Shown here: positions 47,756 to 57,200 of the stretch, one piece after another
Layout of the letters: the number at the start of each line of letters is the position of its first letter
How positions within the stretch are numbered: position 1 is the stretch's first letter
Assembly (NCBI GenBank): GCA_963704595.1
Contig: OY969922.1
Coordinates: forward strand, 2,232,001 to 2,296,000
DNA: 64,000 nt
DNA from: Acuticoccus sp963704595
Lineage (GTDB): Bacteria; Pseudomonadota; Alphaproteobacteria; Rhizobiales; Amorphaceae
Reading direction: 5' to 3'
Program-made: the position numbers and the translations under genes
Notes under the pieces: generated by a model
What the model saw: only the letters and a program-made list of their open reading frames with translations
What the model was told of the DNA's origin: nothing
Database searches by the model: none

Positions 47756-48726
47756 TGGCGACCCTGACGGCACCGTCCGCGGCGGACGACGTCCTCACCG
47801 GCAAGCGCCCCTTCATCCGGGTCACCGAGGTGTGGGTGCCGGCGGAAGGGGAGGAAACGCTGGTCCTGAAGGACGGCCTCTACGGCAAGCTCACCGAGTT
47901 CGAGCGCGTCGCCCGCGAGACCCGCTTCGGCCATGGCGAGGGCCTTCCCGGCAAGGCCTGGGCCTCCGGCAAGCCGATCGTCCTCAAGGACCTCGTCGGC
48001 TCCTACTTCAAGCGCGGCGCGGCGGCGGAAGCTGCCGGCCTCACCTGCGCGGTGGCGATCCCGGTGTTCCGCGGCGATACGCTGACGGCGGTGCTCGTCC
48101 TCTTTTGCGGCGAGGATCGCGATCATGTCGGCGCCATCGAGGTGTGGCTCACGCCGGAGCGCTCGGTCGAGATGGGCTTCCTCGACGGCTACTACGGCAC
48201 CGCCGAGGTGTTCGAGTGGACCGCCCGGCACATCAGCTTCATGAAGGGCACCGGCCTGCCGGGGCAGACTTGGGAGCGCGAGACGCCCGTCGTCTTCGCC
48301 GACCTCAGGGCCCCGCGCTTCCTGCGCTGGGAGAAGGCCGAGGCGGTGGGGATCTCCCGCGGGATCGGCATCCCGGTCCACACGCCGGAGCCCGGCACGT
48401 TCGTCCTGACGCTCCTGTCCGCGCTTGCCACCCCCATCGCGCGCCGCTTCGAGGTGTGGACCGCGCGCGAGGACGGCTCGCTCAAGCTCACCGACGGGTT
48501 CTGCGAGCAGGCCGGCCTTCTGGGCGCCGCCCCGCTGACGCTTTCGGGTGGCGAGGGCGCCATCGGCACCGCCGCAGCCTCCGGCGTGCCGATCATAAGC
48601 GCCGACCTCTCCGCCGAGCCGGAGGCCATCGGCTCCACCGCGCGGATCGCAGGGCTCCAGACCCTCGTCGCACTTCCCGTCCACCGGGCCGATGGCCTTG
48701 CCGCGGTCGCCGTATGGTATCTCTGA
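47752..48726 (+). CDS. Triple GAF-like domain protein inside the nitrate assimilation operon
   Basis: This 324-residue cytoplasmic protein starts in the ATGA overlap with the transporter ATPase gene. It contains three related units of about 105-110 residues. Each begins with an EVW motif (RVTEVWVPAEG, GAIEVWLTPER, RRFEVWTARED), then GLYGKLTEFE / GYYGTAEVFEW / GFCEQAGLLG, then a glycine-rich turn (GHGEGLPGKAW, MKGTGLPGQTW, SGGEGAIGTAA) and a DL-containing strand. This fits GAF-type sensor folds. No kinase, HTH or other output domain is attached. It is 12 bases from nirB. A small-molecule sensing or accessory role in nitrate/nitrite metabolism is inferred from position. Confidence 0.75.
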   Translation: MMATLTAPSAADDVLTGKRPFIRVTEVWVPAEGEETLVLKDGLYGKLTEFERVARETRFGHGEGLPGKAWASGKPIVLKDLVGSYFKRGAAAEAAGLTCAVAIPVFRGDTLTAVLVLFCGEDRDHVGAIEVWLTPERSVEMGFLDGYYGTAEVFEWTARHISFMKGTGLPGQTWERETPVVFADLRAPRFLRWEKAEAVGISRGIGIPVHTPEPGTFVLTLLSALATPIARRFEVWTAREDGSLKLTDGFCEQAGLLGAAPLTLSGGEGAIGTAAASGVPIISADLSAEPEAIGSTARIAGLQTLVALPVHRADGLAAVAVWYL

Positions 48727-48737
48727 GGATGTCCCCC

Positions 48738-51218
48738 ATGACCGAGAAGCAACGTCTCGTCATCATCGGCAACGGCATGGCGCCGGGCCGCGTGCTGGAG
48801 CGCCTCTTCGAGGCCGCGCCGGACGCCTACGACGTCACCATCTTCAACGCCGAGCCGCGGGTGAACTACGACCGCATCATGCTCTCGCCCGTCCTGTCCG
48901 GCGAGAAAACGTACGAGGACATCATCATCCACGATGACACCTGGTACGAGGACCGCGGCATCACCCTCCACCAGGGCAAGCGCGTCACCGGGATCGACCG
49001 CGAGGAGAAGCGCGTCACCGCCGCGGATGGCACGGTTGCCGAGTACGACACGCTCCTGATCGCGACGGGCTCCAACCCGTTCGTGATCCCCGTTCCCGGC
49101 CACGACCTCGAAGGCGTCGTCACCTACCGCGACCTCGAGGACGTGGAGAAGATGATCGCCGCCGCCAAGCCCGGCGGACGGCGCGCGGTGGTGATCGGCG
49201 GCGGTCTCCTCGGCCTCGAGGCCGCGGCCGGCCTTGCGATGCGCGGGATGCGCGTCACCGTCATTCACATCGCCGATACGCTTATGGAGCGCCAGCTCGA
49301 CCCGGCGGCGGGCTACCTCCTCGAAAAGGCGATCGCCTCGCGCGGCATCGAGGTGCTGACGAAGGCCAACACCGAGGCGATCCTCGGCGACATGCACGTG
49401 ACCGGGCTGAGGCTGAAGGACGGCACCGAAATCCCCGCCGACATGGTGGTGATGGCCGTCGGCATCCGCCCCTCCACCGGCCTTGCGAAGGAGGCGGGGC
49501 TCGACGTCGGCCGCGGCATCCTGGTGGACGACACCCTGCGGACCTCCGACCCGTCGGTGTTCGCGGTCGGCGAATGCGTCGAGCACCGCGGCACCTGCTA
49601 CGGCCTCGTCGCGCCGCTCTACGAGATGGCGGCCGTGATCGCCGACCAGCTCACCGGCGGCTCGCGCACCTACCAGGGTTCGGTGACGTCAACCAAGCTG
49701 AAGGTGACGGGCATCAACCTCTTCTCGGCGGGCGACTTTGCGGACGGGGACGACCGCGAGGACATCGTCCTGCGCGATGCCGCATCCGGCGTCTACAAGC
49801 GCCTCGTCCTGAAGGAAAACCGCGTCCACGGCGTCGTCCTCTACGGCGATACCGCCGACGGGGCGTGGTACTTCCAGATGCTGAAGGACAGGGCGGACGT
49901 CGCTGAACTGCGCGACACGCTGATCTTCGGCCAGGCGTTCGCGGGGGCCGGCCCGCTGGACCCTATGGCGGCCGTTGCAGCCTTGCCGGCTGACGCAGAG
50001 ATCTGCGGCTGCAACGGCGTGTGCAAAGGGCGGATCGAGCAGGCCATCACCGAAAAGAGCCTCTCCTCGCTGGACGAGGTTCGTGCCCACACCAAGGCGT
50101 CGGCGAGCTGCGGCACGTGCTCGGGCCTCGTCGAGCAGCTTCTGAAGCTGACGCTCGGCGATCAGTACAACCCGCTCGCCGTCACGGCGGTGTGCGGCTG
50201 CACGAAACTCGGCCACGACGACGTGCGCCGCCTCATCAAGGCGAAGGGGCTGAAGACCATCCCCGCCGTGATGCAGGAGCTGGAATGGGCGACGCCCAAC
50301 GGCTGCGCCAAGTGCCGCCCGGCGCTCAACTACTACCTCGTCGCCGACTGGCCGGAGGAATACCAGGACGACTTCCAGTCCCGCTTCATCAACGAACGCG
50401 CCCACGCCAACATCCAGAAGGACGGCACCTATTCCGTCGTCCCGCGCATGTGGGGCGGCCAGACCTCCGCGGCGGAGCTGCGCGCCATCGCCGATGTGGT
50501 GGACAAGTTCGCGATTCCCACGGTGAAGGTCACCGGCGGCCAGCGGATCGACATGCTCGGCATCAGGAAGGAAGACCTGCCGGCGGTGTGGGCCGATCTC
50601 GGCAAGGCGGGCTTCGTGTCGGGCCACGCCTACGCCAAGGGCCTCAGGACGGTGAAGACATGCGTCGGCACCGACTGGTGCCGCTTCGGCACGCAGGATT
50701 CCACCGGCTTCGGCGTCAGGATCGAGAAGTTCATGTGGGGTTCGTGGACGCCGGCCAAGGTGAAGATGGCCGTCTCCGGCTGTCCGCGGAACTGCGCGGA
50801 GGCGACCTGCAAGGACGTCGGCGTGGTGTGCGTGGATTCGGGCTACGAGATCCACTTCGCCGGCGCCGCGGGGCTCGACATCAAGGGCACCGAGGTCTTG
50901 ACCCTCGTCGCCACCGAGGACGAGGCGCTGGAGCACATCGTCGCCCTCGTCCAGATGTACCGCGAGACCGGGCATTATCTGGAGCGCATCTACAAGTGGG
51001 CCAAGCGCCTCGGCCTCGACACCGTGCGCGCGCAGATCGTGAACGACGCGGCGGGCCGCAGGGCCTACTTCGACCGCTTCGTGACGAGCCAGAAATACGC
51101 GCAGGTCGACCCCTGGGCCGAGCGCGCCAAGGAGGTGCCGACGGAAGGCCACGTCAGCGAATTCAGGCACTTCGAGCCCAAGCCCCCGTCGGCGAAGGTG
51201 CTGGAGCCGGCCGAATGA
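48738..51218 (+). CDS. nirB: Assimilatory nitrite reductase [NAD(P)H], large subunit NirB
   Basis: From the ATG at 48738 the protein is 826 residues. It begins with a FAD/NADH reductase module (LVIIGNGMAPGRVLE, ATGSNPFVIPVPG, VVIGGGLLGLEAAAGLA). Two BFD-type iron-sulfur motifs follow (CGCNGVCKGRIEQAI with SCGTCSGLVEQLL, and CGCTKLGHDD with GCAKCRPALNYYL). The C-terminal sulfite/nitrite reductase domain carries the siroheme/[4Fe-4S] ligands TCVGTDWCRFG and SGCPRNCAEATCKDVG. It reduces nitrite to ammonium with electrons from NAD(P)H. Its stop overlaps nirD by four bases. cysG at the end of the cluster supplies the siroheme. Confidence 0.95.
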   Translation: MTEKQRLVIIGNGMAPGRVLERLFEAAPDAYDVTIFNAEPRVNYDRIMLSPVLSGEKTYEDIIIHDDTWYEDRGITLHQGKRVTGIDREEKRVTAADGTVAEYDTLLIATGSNPFVIPVPGHDLEGVVTYRDLEDVEKMIAAAKPGGRRAVVIGGGLLGLEAAAGLAMRGMRVTVIHIADTLMERQLDPAAGYLLEKAIASRGIEVLTKANTEAILGDMHVTGLRLKDGTEIPADMVVMAVGIRPSTGLAKEAGLDVGRGILVDDTLRTSDPSVFAVGECVEHRGTCYGLVAPLYEMAAVIADQLTGGSRTYQGSVTSTKLKVTGINLFSAGDFADGDDREDIVLRDAASGVYKRLVLKENRVHGVVLYGDTADGAWYFQMLKDRADVAELRDTLIFGQAFAGAGPLDPMAAVAALPADAEICGCNGVCKGRIEQAITEKSLSSLDEVRAHTKASASCGTCSGLVEQLLKLTLGDQYNPLAVTAVCGCTKLGHDDVRRLIKAKGLKTIPAVMQELEWATPNGCAKCRPALNYYLVADWPEEYQDDFQSRFINERAHANIQKDGTYSVVPRMWGGQTSAAELRAIADVVDKFAIPTVKVTGGQRIDMLGIRKEDLPAVWADLGKAGFVSGHAYAKGLRTVKTCVGTDWCRFGTQDSTGFGVRIEKFMWGSWTPAKVKMAVSGCPRNCAEATCKDVGVVCVDSGYEIHFAGAAGLDIKGTEVLTLVATEDEALEHIVALVQMYRETGHYLERIYKWAKRLGLDTVRAQIVNDAAGRRAYFDRFVTSQKYAQVDPWAERAKEVPTEGHVSEFRHFEPKPPSAKVLEPAE

Positions 51219-51674
51219 GCGCGCCCTACGTCCTCGTCGGCCGCGTCGCCGACATTCCCCCGCTCGGCGGGCGCTGCGTGAAGACCGAGCGCGGCCCCAT
51301 CGGCGTCTTCCGCACGGCGGACGACCGGATCTTCGCCATCGACAACCGCTGCCCGCACAGGGGCGGGCCGCTGTCGGAGGGGATCGTCCACGGCACGGCC
51401 GTCACCTGCCCGCTGCACAACGCGGTCATCAGCCTCGAAACCGGCGAGATCGCCGGCCCCGACGAGGGCCGCGTCGAGACGATCGCGGTGCGCGTGGTGG
51501 ACGGCGAGATCCACCTTGCGCTTCCCGAGCGCATGGAGCGGCACCCCGTGCCGCTGCAGGAGAGCGGCGCGGATCTTCGCCGCCAGCGCGGCGACAGTCC
51601 TCGCCGAAGCCGTCGAGCCGCCGGTCATCCCCAACACCGCGACGCGGCGCGTGGCACCCAAGGAGAGCGTGTGA
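51215..51674 (+). pseudogene. nirD: Nitrite reductase small subunit NirD (Rieske type), frameshifted near 51545-51575
   Basis: The first 105 or so residues are a Rieske-type small subunit that keeps both ligand pairs, CPHRGGPLSEG and CPLHNAVIS, as in NasG-like proteins. After LPERMERH the frame turns arginine-rich (RRQRGDSPRRSRRAAG), while the neighbouring frame reads RIFAASAATVLAEAVEPPV and ends ATRRVAPKESV with TGA at 51672-51674. A one-base indel in 51545-51575 is therefore likely. Because of it the given frame runs on into nasA, making a false nirD-nasA fusion. The true stop overlaps the nasA ATG (TGATG). Confidence 0.75.
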
Positions 51675-54347
51675 TGGATGCCGCGGCGAGCCCGGCGACG
51701 CGCACGACCTGCCCCTACTGCGGTGTCGGCTGCGGGGTTCTCGCCCGCCCGGACGGCGGGGGAGGCGTCAGCGTCTCGGGCGACCCGTCCCATCCGGCCA
51801 ATTTCGGGCGCCTCTGCTCCAAGGGCTCGACGCTCGGCGAAACAGTCGGGCTGGAGAACCGCCTCCTTCATCCGATGGCGGGTGGCCGGCGGGTGAGCTG
51901 GGACGCGGCGCTGACGCGGGTCGCGGACGCGTTCTCCGCAGCGATCGCGGAGCACGGGCCGGACTCGGTGGCGCTCTACGTGTCGGGCCAGCTCCTCACC
52001 GAGGATTACTACGTCGCCAACAAGCTCATGAAAGGGTTCATCGGCTCGGCCAACATCGACACCAACTCGCGCCTTTGCATGGCGTCCTCGGTCGCCGGGC
52101 ACAAGCGCGCCTTCGGGGCCGACACGGTGCCCGGCGTCTACGAGGACCTGGAGGCGGCCGACCTCATCGTCCTCGTCGGCTCCAACCTTGCGTGGTGCCA
52201 CCCGGTGCTGCACCAGCGCATTGCCGCGGCGAAGGCGTTGCGGCCGTCGATGCGCATCGTCGCCATAGACCCGCGGCAGACGGCGACCACCAGCGCGGCC
52301 GACCTCCACCTTCCCATTGCACCCGACACCGACGTCGCGCTGTTCGCCGGCCTTCTCGCCTTCCTCGCCCGCAGCGGGCTCACTGACACCGCCTACGTCG
52401 CGGACCATACGGCCGGGGCGGGCGACGCGCTCGCCGAAGCAGGCCGCTGGACCCTCGATGCCGTCGCCGCTGCGACCGGCCTGCCCGCGGCCGCGGTCGC
52501 CGACTTCTACTCAGCGTTCGGGCGGACCGAGAGGGTGGTCACGATCTACAGCCAGGGCGTCAACCAGTCGGCCCACGGGACCGACAAGGTGAACGCCATC
52601 ATCAACGCGCATCTCCTGACCGGGCGGATCGGACGGCCGGGGATGGGGCCGTTCTCCGTCACCGGGCAGCCGAATGCGATGGGGGGACGCGAGGTCGGCG
52701 GCCTCTCCAACGCGCTCGCCTGCCACATGGAGCTCGAGAACCCCGCCCACCGCGCCATCGTGCAACGACACTGGGGCGCGCCGGTGATGGCAGACCGGCC
52801 CGGCCTCAAGGCCGTGGAGCTTTTCGAGGCGGTGCACGAGGGGCGCATCAAGGCGCTCTGGGTGATGGCGACGAACCCCTCGGCGTCGCTGCCCGATGCG
52901 GACCGGGTGGACAGTGCCCTCGCCAACGTCCCGTTCCTCGCAGTGAGCGACGTCGCCGCGTCCACCGACACGCTGCGCCATGCCGACGTCGCCCTGCCCG
53001 CCGCCGCGTGGGGGGAGAAGAGCGGCACGGTGACGAATTCGGAGCGGCGCATCTCCCGCCAGCGCCAGTTCCTGCCGCTTCCCGGCGAGGCACGGCCGGA
53101 CTGGGACATCGTCTGCGACGTCGCCCGCCGCATGGGCTTTTCCGGTTTCGATTACGACGGGCCGCACGCAATCTTCGACGAGTTCGCCGCGCTTTCGGCC
53201 GCGGACAATGACGGTCGCCGCGACTTCGACATCGGCGGCCTCGCCGGGCTGGGCCGCGCGGGCTACGACCGCCTGGAGCCGCAGCAGTGGCCGGTTCCCG
53301 CCGCCGGGCGAGGGCCCGTTCGCTTCTTCGCCAACGGCGGCTTCTTCACCCCCGACCGCCGCGCCCGGCTCGTTCCGACGCCGTTCGTCGAGCCGCCGAA
53401 GACAGCGCCGCGCTTCCCGTTCGTGCTCAACACCGGCCGCGTGCGCGACCAGTGGCACACCATGACCCGCACCGGCCTCGCACCGACCCTGTCGAGCCAC
53501 CTCGCCGAGCCCTTCGCGGAGATCCATCCGGACGACGCCGCTGCGCTCGGCATCTCCCCGGCGACGCTGGTGACGGTTGCGAGCCCGCGCGGGGAGCGTC
53601 ACGGTCCGCGCTCTCGTGACCGCGCGCCAGCGGCGCGGCAGCGTGTTCGTGCCGATCCACTGGACGGGCGAGACGAGCGCCAACGCGCGGGTCGACAGCC
53701 TCGTCGCGCCGCGGACGGACCCGGTCTCCGGCCAGCCCGCATCGAAATCCTCCCGCGTTGCCGTGCGCCCTTTCCCGGCCGCCTTCTACGGCTACGCAGT
53801 AACGCGGGCGGGCGGGACCCAAGCGTTCGACTACTGGGCGCGCGCGCGCCTCGAGCACGGCCACGCGGTGGAGTTTGCCGGGCGCGATCTCCCCGCCGAC
53901 GTCATGGCGCTAGCGAGCGCGCTGCTCGGCCGCGACGATCTGTGCGGCGTGATCGACGATGCGCGCGGCACCACAGCTTTCGCGGCGTTCGACGGAGACC
54001 GCCTCGCGGGCGCGTTCTACATGGCGCACCAGCCTGTCGCCGTGTCGCGCGCGTTCGTGGCGCGGCATCTGGGGAAGGCGTGCTCGCGCACGGCGATCCT
54101 CGCCGGCCGGCCGGGGGCGGATCAGCCCGACCCCGGCCCCACCATCTGCTCGTGCTTCAATGTCGGAGCGAACCAGATCCGCGCCGCCGCGCTCGCCGGC
54201 GCCGGGTCGGTCGCAGAAGTCGGCGAGAGGCTGTCGGCGGGCACCAACTGTGGGTCGTGCCGGGCCGAGATCGCCGCGATCCTCCAGAACATGCCGCAAC
54301 TTCAGAAAGGGACCGAACATGTTGACGCCCGTACGCTCACCGGCTGA
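51674..54347 (+). pseudogene. nasA: Assimilatory nitrate reductase catalytic subunit NasA, frameshift near 53592
   Basis: The ATG at 51674 opens a molybdopterin oxidoreductase. An N-terminal [4Fe-4S] motif CPYCGVGCGVLARPDGG with LCSKGSTLGE is followed by the cofactor domain (DTNSRLCMASSVAGHKRAFG, IYSQGVNQSAHGTDKVNAI, FSVTGQPNAMGGREVGGL) and the C-terminal molydopterin domain NTGRVRDQWHTMTRTG. After TLVTVASPRG one extra G breaks the frame near 53592. The next frame continues GSVTVRALVTARQRRGSVF and ends with a BFD-type [2Fe-2S] domain (ICSCFNVGANQIRAAAL, GTNCGSCRAEIAAIL). The restored product is about 890 residues. It reduces nitrate to nitrite in the cytoplasm. The end overlaps cysG by 29 bases. 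Confidence 0.88.
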
Positions 54348-55797
54348 GGTCAGGCGGCGCCGGCTCGACGCGCTGTCGACGCTCCCGGTCTTCCTCGACC
54401 TGTCTGCAAAGCGCGTCGTGGTGGCCGGCGGCAGCGAGGCGGCCGCCTGGAAGGCCGAGCTCGTCGCCGCGGCCGGCGCGGATGTAGAGGTCTTCTGCAC
54501 TGAGCTTTCCGACGAGATGGCACAGCTTCAGGAGCGCGGGGCCGCCGCGGGGACGATCACCCTGATGCAGCGCCCTTGGGACGGGGACTGCCTGAAAGGC
54601 GCCGCGCTCGCCATCTGCGACGCCGCGACGGACGGGGAAGCCGCCGCGTTCGCCTGCGCCGCGCGGGCGGCGGGCGTGCCGGTCAATGTCATCGACAAGC
54701 CGGCGTACTGCTCGGTCCAGTTCGGCTCCATCGTCAACCGCTCGCCGGTCGTGGTGGGGATCTCCACCACCGGGGCTGCCCCGATCCTCGGCCAGGCGAT
54801 CCGCCGGCGCATCGAGACGCTGCTGCCGCAGGGCCTCTCCGGATGGGCGGCGCTGGGCGAGCGGGTGCGGGCAAGCGTCCTGTCGCGCCTTGCCGCCGGC
54901 GCGCCCCGCCGGGCCTTCTGGGAGCGCTTCGTCGACCATGCCTTCTCCGGCGGCCCGCCGGACGAAGAGGCGGCGCGAGCGCTGATAGACGACGCTGGCG
55001 AGGAGCGCGGCGGGCGCGTAACCCTCGTCGGGGCCGGGCCGGGCGATGCGGGCCTTCTCACGATGAACGCCGTGCGGGCGCTGCAGGCCTGCGACGTCAT
55101 CCTGTTCGACGATCTCGTCTCCGACGATGTGCTGGAGCTTGCACGTCGCGAGGCGAAGCGCATTGCGGTGGGCAAGCGCGGGGCGCGGGAATCGTGCCGG
55201 CAGGAGGACATCACGGCGCTGATGATCCAGCTCGCCAAGGCGGGGCGCCGGGTGGTGCGCCTGAAGTCCGGCGATCCATCCGTGTTCGGCCGATCCGGCG
55301 AGGAGATTGCCGCGCTGGAGGCGGAGGGGATCCCCGTCGACATCGTGCCGGGGATCACAAGCGCCTCGGCGATGGCCGCGCGGCTGAAGGCCTCGCTCAC
55401 CCACCGTGACCACGCCCAGGTGGTGAGCTTCATGACCGGCCACTCGCGCCAGGGCGAGTTGCCGGAGGGGCTCGACGTCGGCGCTCTGATGGGGGAAGGG
55501 CGCACGGCGATGATCTACATGGGCGTGCGTACCTGCAGCGCCTGGGTCGCCCGCGCCCTCGATGCCGGTGTCTCGCCGGACACGCCCGTGGTCGCCATGG
55601 CCGCCATCTCCCGGCCCGACGAGGCGTCATGGTCCGGCCGCCTCCAGGACCTTGCCGAGAATGTGATGGCGCTCGGAGACGGCCCCGTTCTCATCGGCGT
55701 CGGCGCTGTCTTCGCGCCGGGACGCATATCCAGCGCTGCCCTCGAACCGGCGACGCCGGTGGCGGTGCAGCGTCGGCCCGTGCATGGGATCGGCTAG
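54319..55797 (+). CDS. cysG: Siroheme synthase CysG
   Basis: The ATG at 54319 lies inside the end of nasA, preceded by AGAAAGGGA. The 492-residue protein is bifunctional. The N-terminal precorrin-2 dehydrogenase/ferrochelatase part (about 20-220) shows VVVAGGSEAAAWKAELV and PVNVIDKPAYCSVQFGSIV. The C-terminal uroporphyrinogen-III methyltransferase part (about 232-475) shows VTLVGAGPGDAGLLT, VRLKSGDPSVFGRSGEE and VVPGITSA-like sequence (VPGITSASAMAARL). It makes the siroheme used by NirB, which explains its position as the last gene of the nitrate cluster. Confidence 0.94.
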   Translation: MLTPVRSPAEVRRRRLDALSTLPVFLDLSAKRVVVAGGSEAAAWKAELVAAAGADVEVFCTELSDEMAQLQERGAAAGTITLMQRPWDGDCLKGAALAICDAATDGEAAAFACAARAAGVPVNVIDKPAYCSVQFGSIVNRSPVVVGISTTGAAPILGQAIRRRIETLLPQGLSGWAALGERVRASVLSRLAAGAPRRAFWERFVDHAFSGGPPDEEAARALIDDAGEERGGRVTLVGAGPGDAGLLTMNAVRALQACDVILFDDLVSDDVLELARREAKRIAVGKRGARESCRQEDITALMIQLAKAGRRVVRLKSGDPSVFGRSGEEIAALEAEGIPVDIVPGITSASAMAARLKASLTHRDHAQVVSFMTGHSRQGELPEGLDVGALMGEGRTAMIYMGVRTCSAWVARALDAGVSPDTPVVAMAAISRPDEASWSGRLQDLAENVMALGDGPVLIGVGAVFAPGRISSAALEPATPVAVQRRPVHGIG

Positions 55798-56111
55798 CAG
55801 GACGCTCTGCTTCCGATTTCCGAAGGCGCGGACGTTCTGATCCTCGGCCCAAACCCTCGCCGAGCGTTTCACAGTACTGACCCTCTCCGCAGGCGGTCGC
55901 TCCCGGCCGGATGGCCCGGCCGCGTGACATCACACCATGCGTGCGACCATCCGCGCAGGGTGGGATGCGGTCGACGACGATCCCTCCTGCCTTAGGTTGC
56001 CTCAGCAGGACTGTGGTCCTTCGTTCGAGCGCGTGGCGTGCGGGCAGGCCGCATAAACGCGTGCGGCTTCGCAGGTAAAGTCCGCGCCCAATCCTGTCTG
56101 GGAGTGAGTGA
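55798..56111. other. 314-base gap with one GC-rich hairpin
   Basis: No gene is seen. A perfect 7-bp hairpin CGGCCGG (55904-55910) / CCGGCCG (55916-55922) with loop ATGGC lies about 107 bases after the cysG stop, without a T run. It could end the nitrate operon. The remainder should contain the promoter of the efflux genes; I see no clear operator. Confidence 0.5.
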
Positions 56112-57200
56112 ATGCGCAGCGGTGCTTTCGTTCTGGTGATCGTCGCCGGTACCGCGGTCGCGTCCTACTTCGGTGCCGGACCTGTCCTCGAGCTTGTTCT
56201 CGGGAGCGAAGACCAGGGTGAGCGCGGCGGAGAGGCAACTCCCGAGCCGGTTGCCGTCGACGTCGTGCGCGCCCGGACCCGCACGGTGCCTGAGACGACG
56301 GAAGCGGTCGGGACGTCGCAAGCGCTTCAGAGCGTCGAGATCCGGCCCGACGGGGACGGGCGCATCGCCGAGATCGGTTTCGAGACCGGCGAAGAGCTCG
56401 CGGCCGGCGCCCTCATGGTGCAGCTGGACGACCGTGCCGAGGACGCGGCGCTGAAGCGCGCCCGCGCCGAACTCGCGGAGGCCGAGGGTGGCCTTGACCG
56501 AGCGACCACGCTCGAGGACCGCAACGTCACCAGCGAGGCCGCGGTCGAGGCGGAGCGTGCTTCCTACCTCGTCGCGGAGGCAGCGGTGGAGGCCGCACAG
56601 AACGCCGTCGCCGACCGGCGCATCGTCGCCCCGTTCGGCGGCACGGCGGGGTTCAGCGACCTTGACCTCGGTCAGTGGGTCGAGGCCGGCGAGGTGCTGA
56701 CGACGCTCGACGACCTCTCGGCGATCGAGGTCGCGTTCGCGCTGCCCGAGCCGTATTTCGCAAAGGTCCGCCCCGGCCGGCCCGTCAGTGCGACCACCGC
56801 CGCCTATCCGGACCGCACCTTCACCGGGGAGGTGTCGGAGGTCGCCACGCGGATCGACCCGTCCACGCGCGCCTTCCGCGTCCGCGCAAGCCTCGCCAAC
56901 GACGACCGCGCCCTCGTCGGCGGCCTCTTCATGTCGGTGACGATGGAGCTCGGGGAGCGACAGTCCGTCGTCGTCCCGGAAACCGCCATCGTGCGCGAGG
57001 GTGAGGAGACGTACCTCTTCGTCGTCGAGGACGGCACGGCGCGGCGGGTGGTTGTCTCGGTCGGCCGTCAGCTCGGCGAAGAGGTCGAGATCCTCGAGGG
57101 CCTGACGGACGGGCAGGAGGTGGTCACCGGCGGCATCCAGCGCCTCGGCGACGGCGCCGCCGTGACGGTGCGCCGTGCCGACGTGGAGACGCCGGCCTGA
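56112..57200 (+). CDS. RND efflux periplasmic adaptor (membrane fusion) subunit
   Basis: This 362-residue protein has an uncleaved N-terminal membrane anchor (AFVLVIVAGTAVASYFGAG). The barrel-sandwich halves are seen in ETTEAVGTSQALQSVEIRP and APFGGTAGFSDLDLGQWVEA, around a short coiled coil (AELAEAEGGLDRATTLEDR). The beta-barrel domain holds RPVSATTAAYPDRTFTGEV, and the membrane-proximal domain VVPETAIVREGEE. It bridges the inner-membrane pump to an outer-membrane channel. No outer-membrane factor gene is adjacent. The stop overlaps the pump gene (TGATG at 57198-57202). Confidence 0.9.
   Translation: MRSGAFVLVIVAGTAVASYFGAGPVLELVLGSEDQGERGGEATPEPVAVDVVRARTRTVPETTEAVGTSQALQSVEIRPDGDGRIAEIGFETGEELAAGALMVQLDDRAEDAALKRARAELAEAEGGLDRATTLEDRNVTSEAAVEAERASYLVAEAAVEAAQNAVADRRIVAPFGGTAGFSDLDLGQWVEAGEVLTTLDDLSAIEVAFALPEPYFAKVRPGRPVSATTAAYPDRTFTGEVSEVATRIDPSTRAFRVRASLANDDRALVGGLFMSVTMELGERQSVVVPETAIVREGEETYLFVVEDGTARRVVVSVGRQLGEEVEILEGLTDGQEVVTGGIQRLGDGAAVTVRRADVETPA

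Noticed and set aside
50021..54325. Open frame of 1,434 codons spanning nirB end, nirD and nasA
   Set aside because: It is open only because nirB is read off-frame upstream and nirD carries an indel. The real genes are nirB (48738-51218), nirD (51215-51674) and nasA (from 51674).
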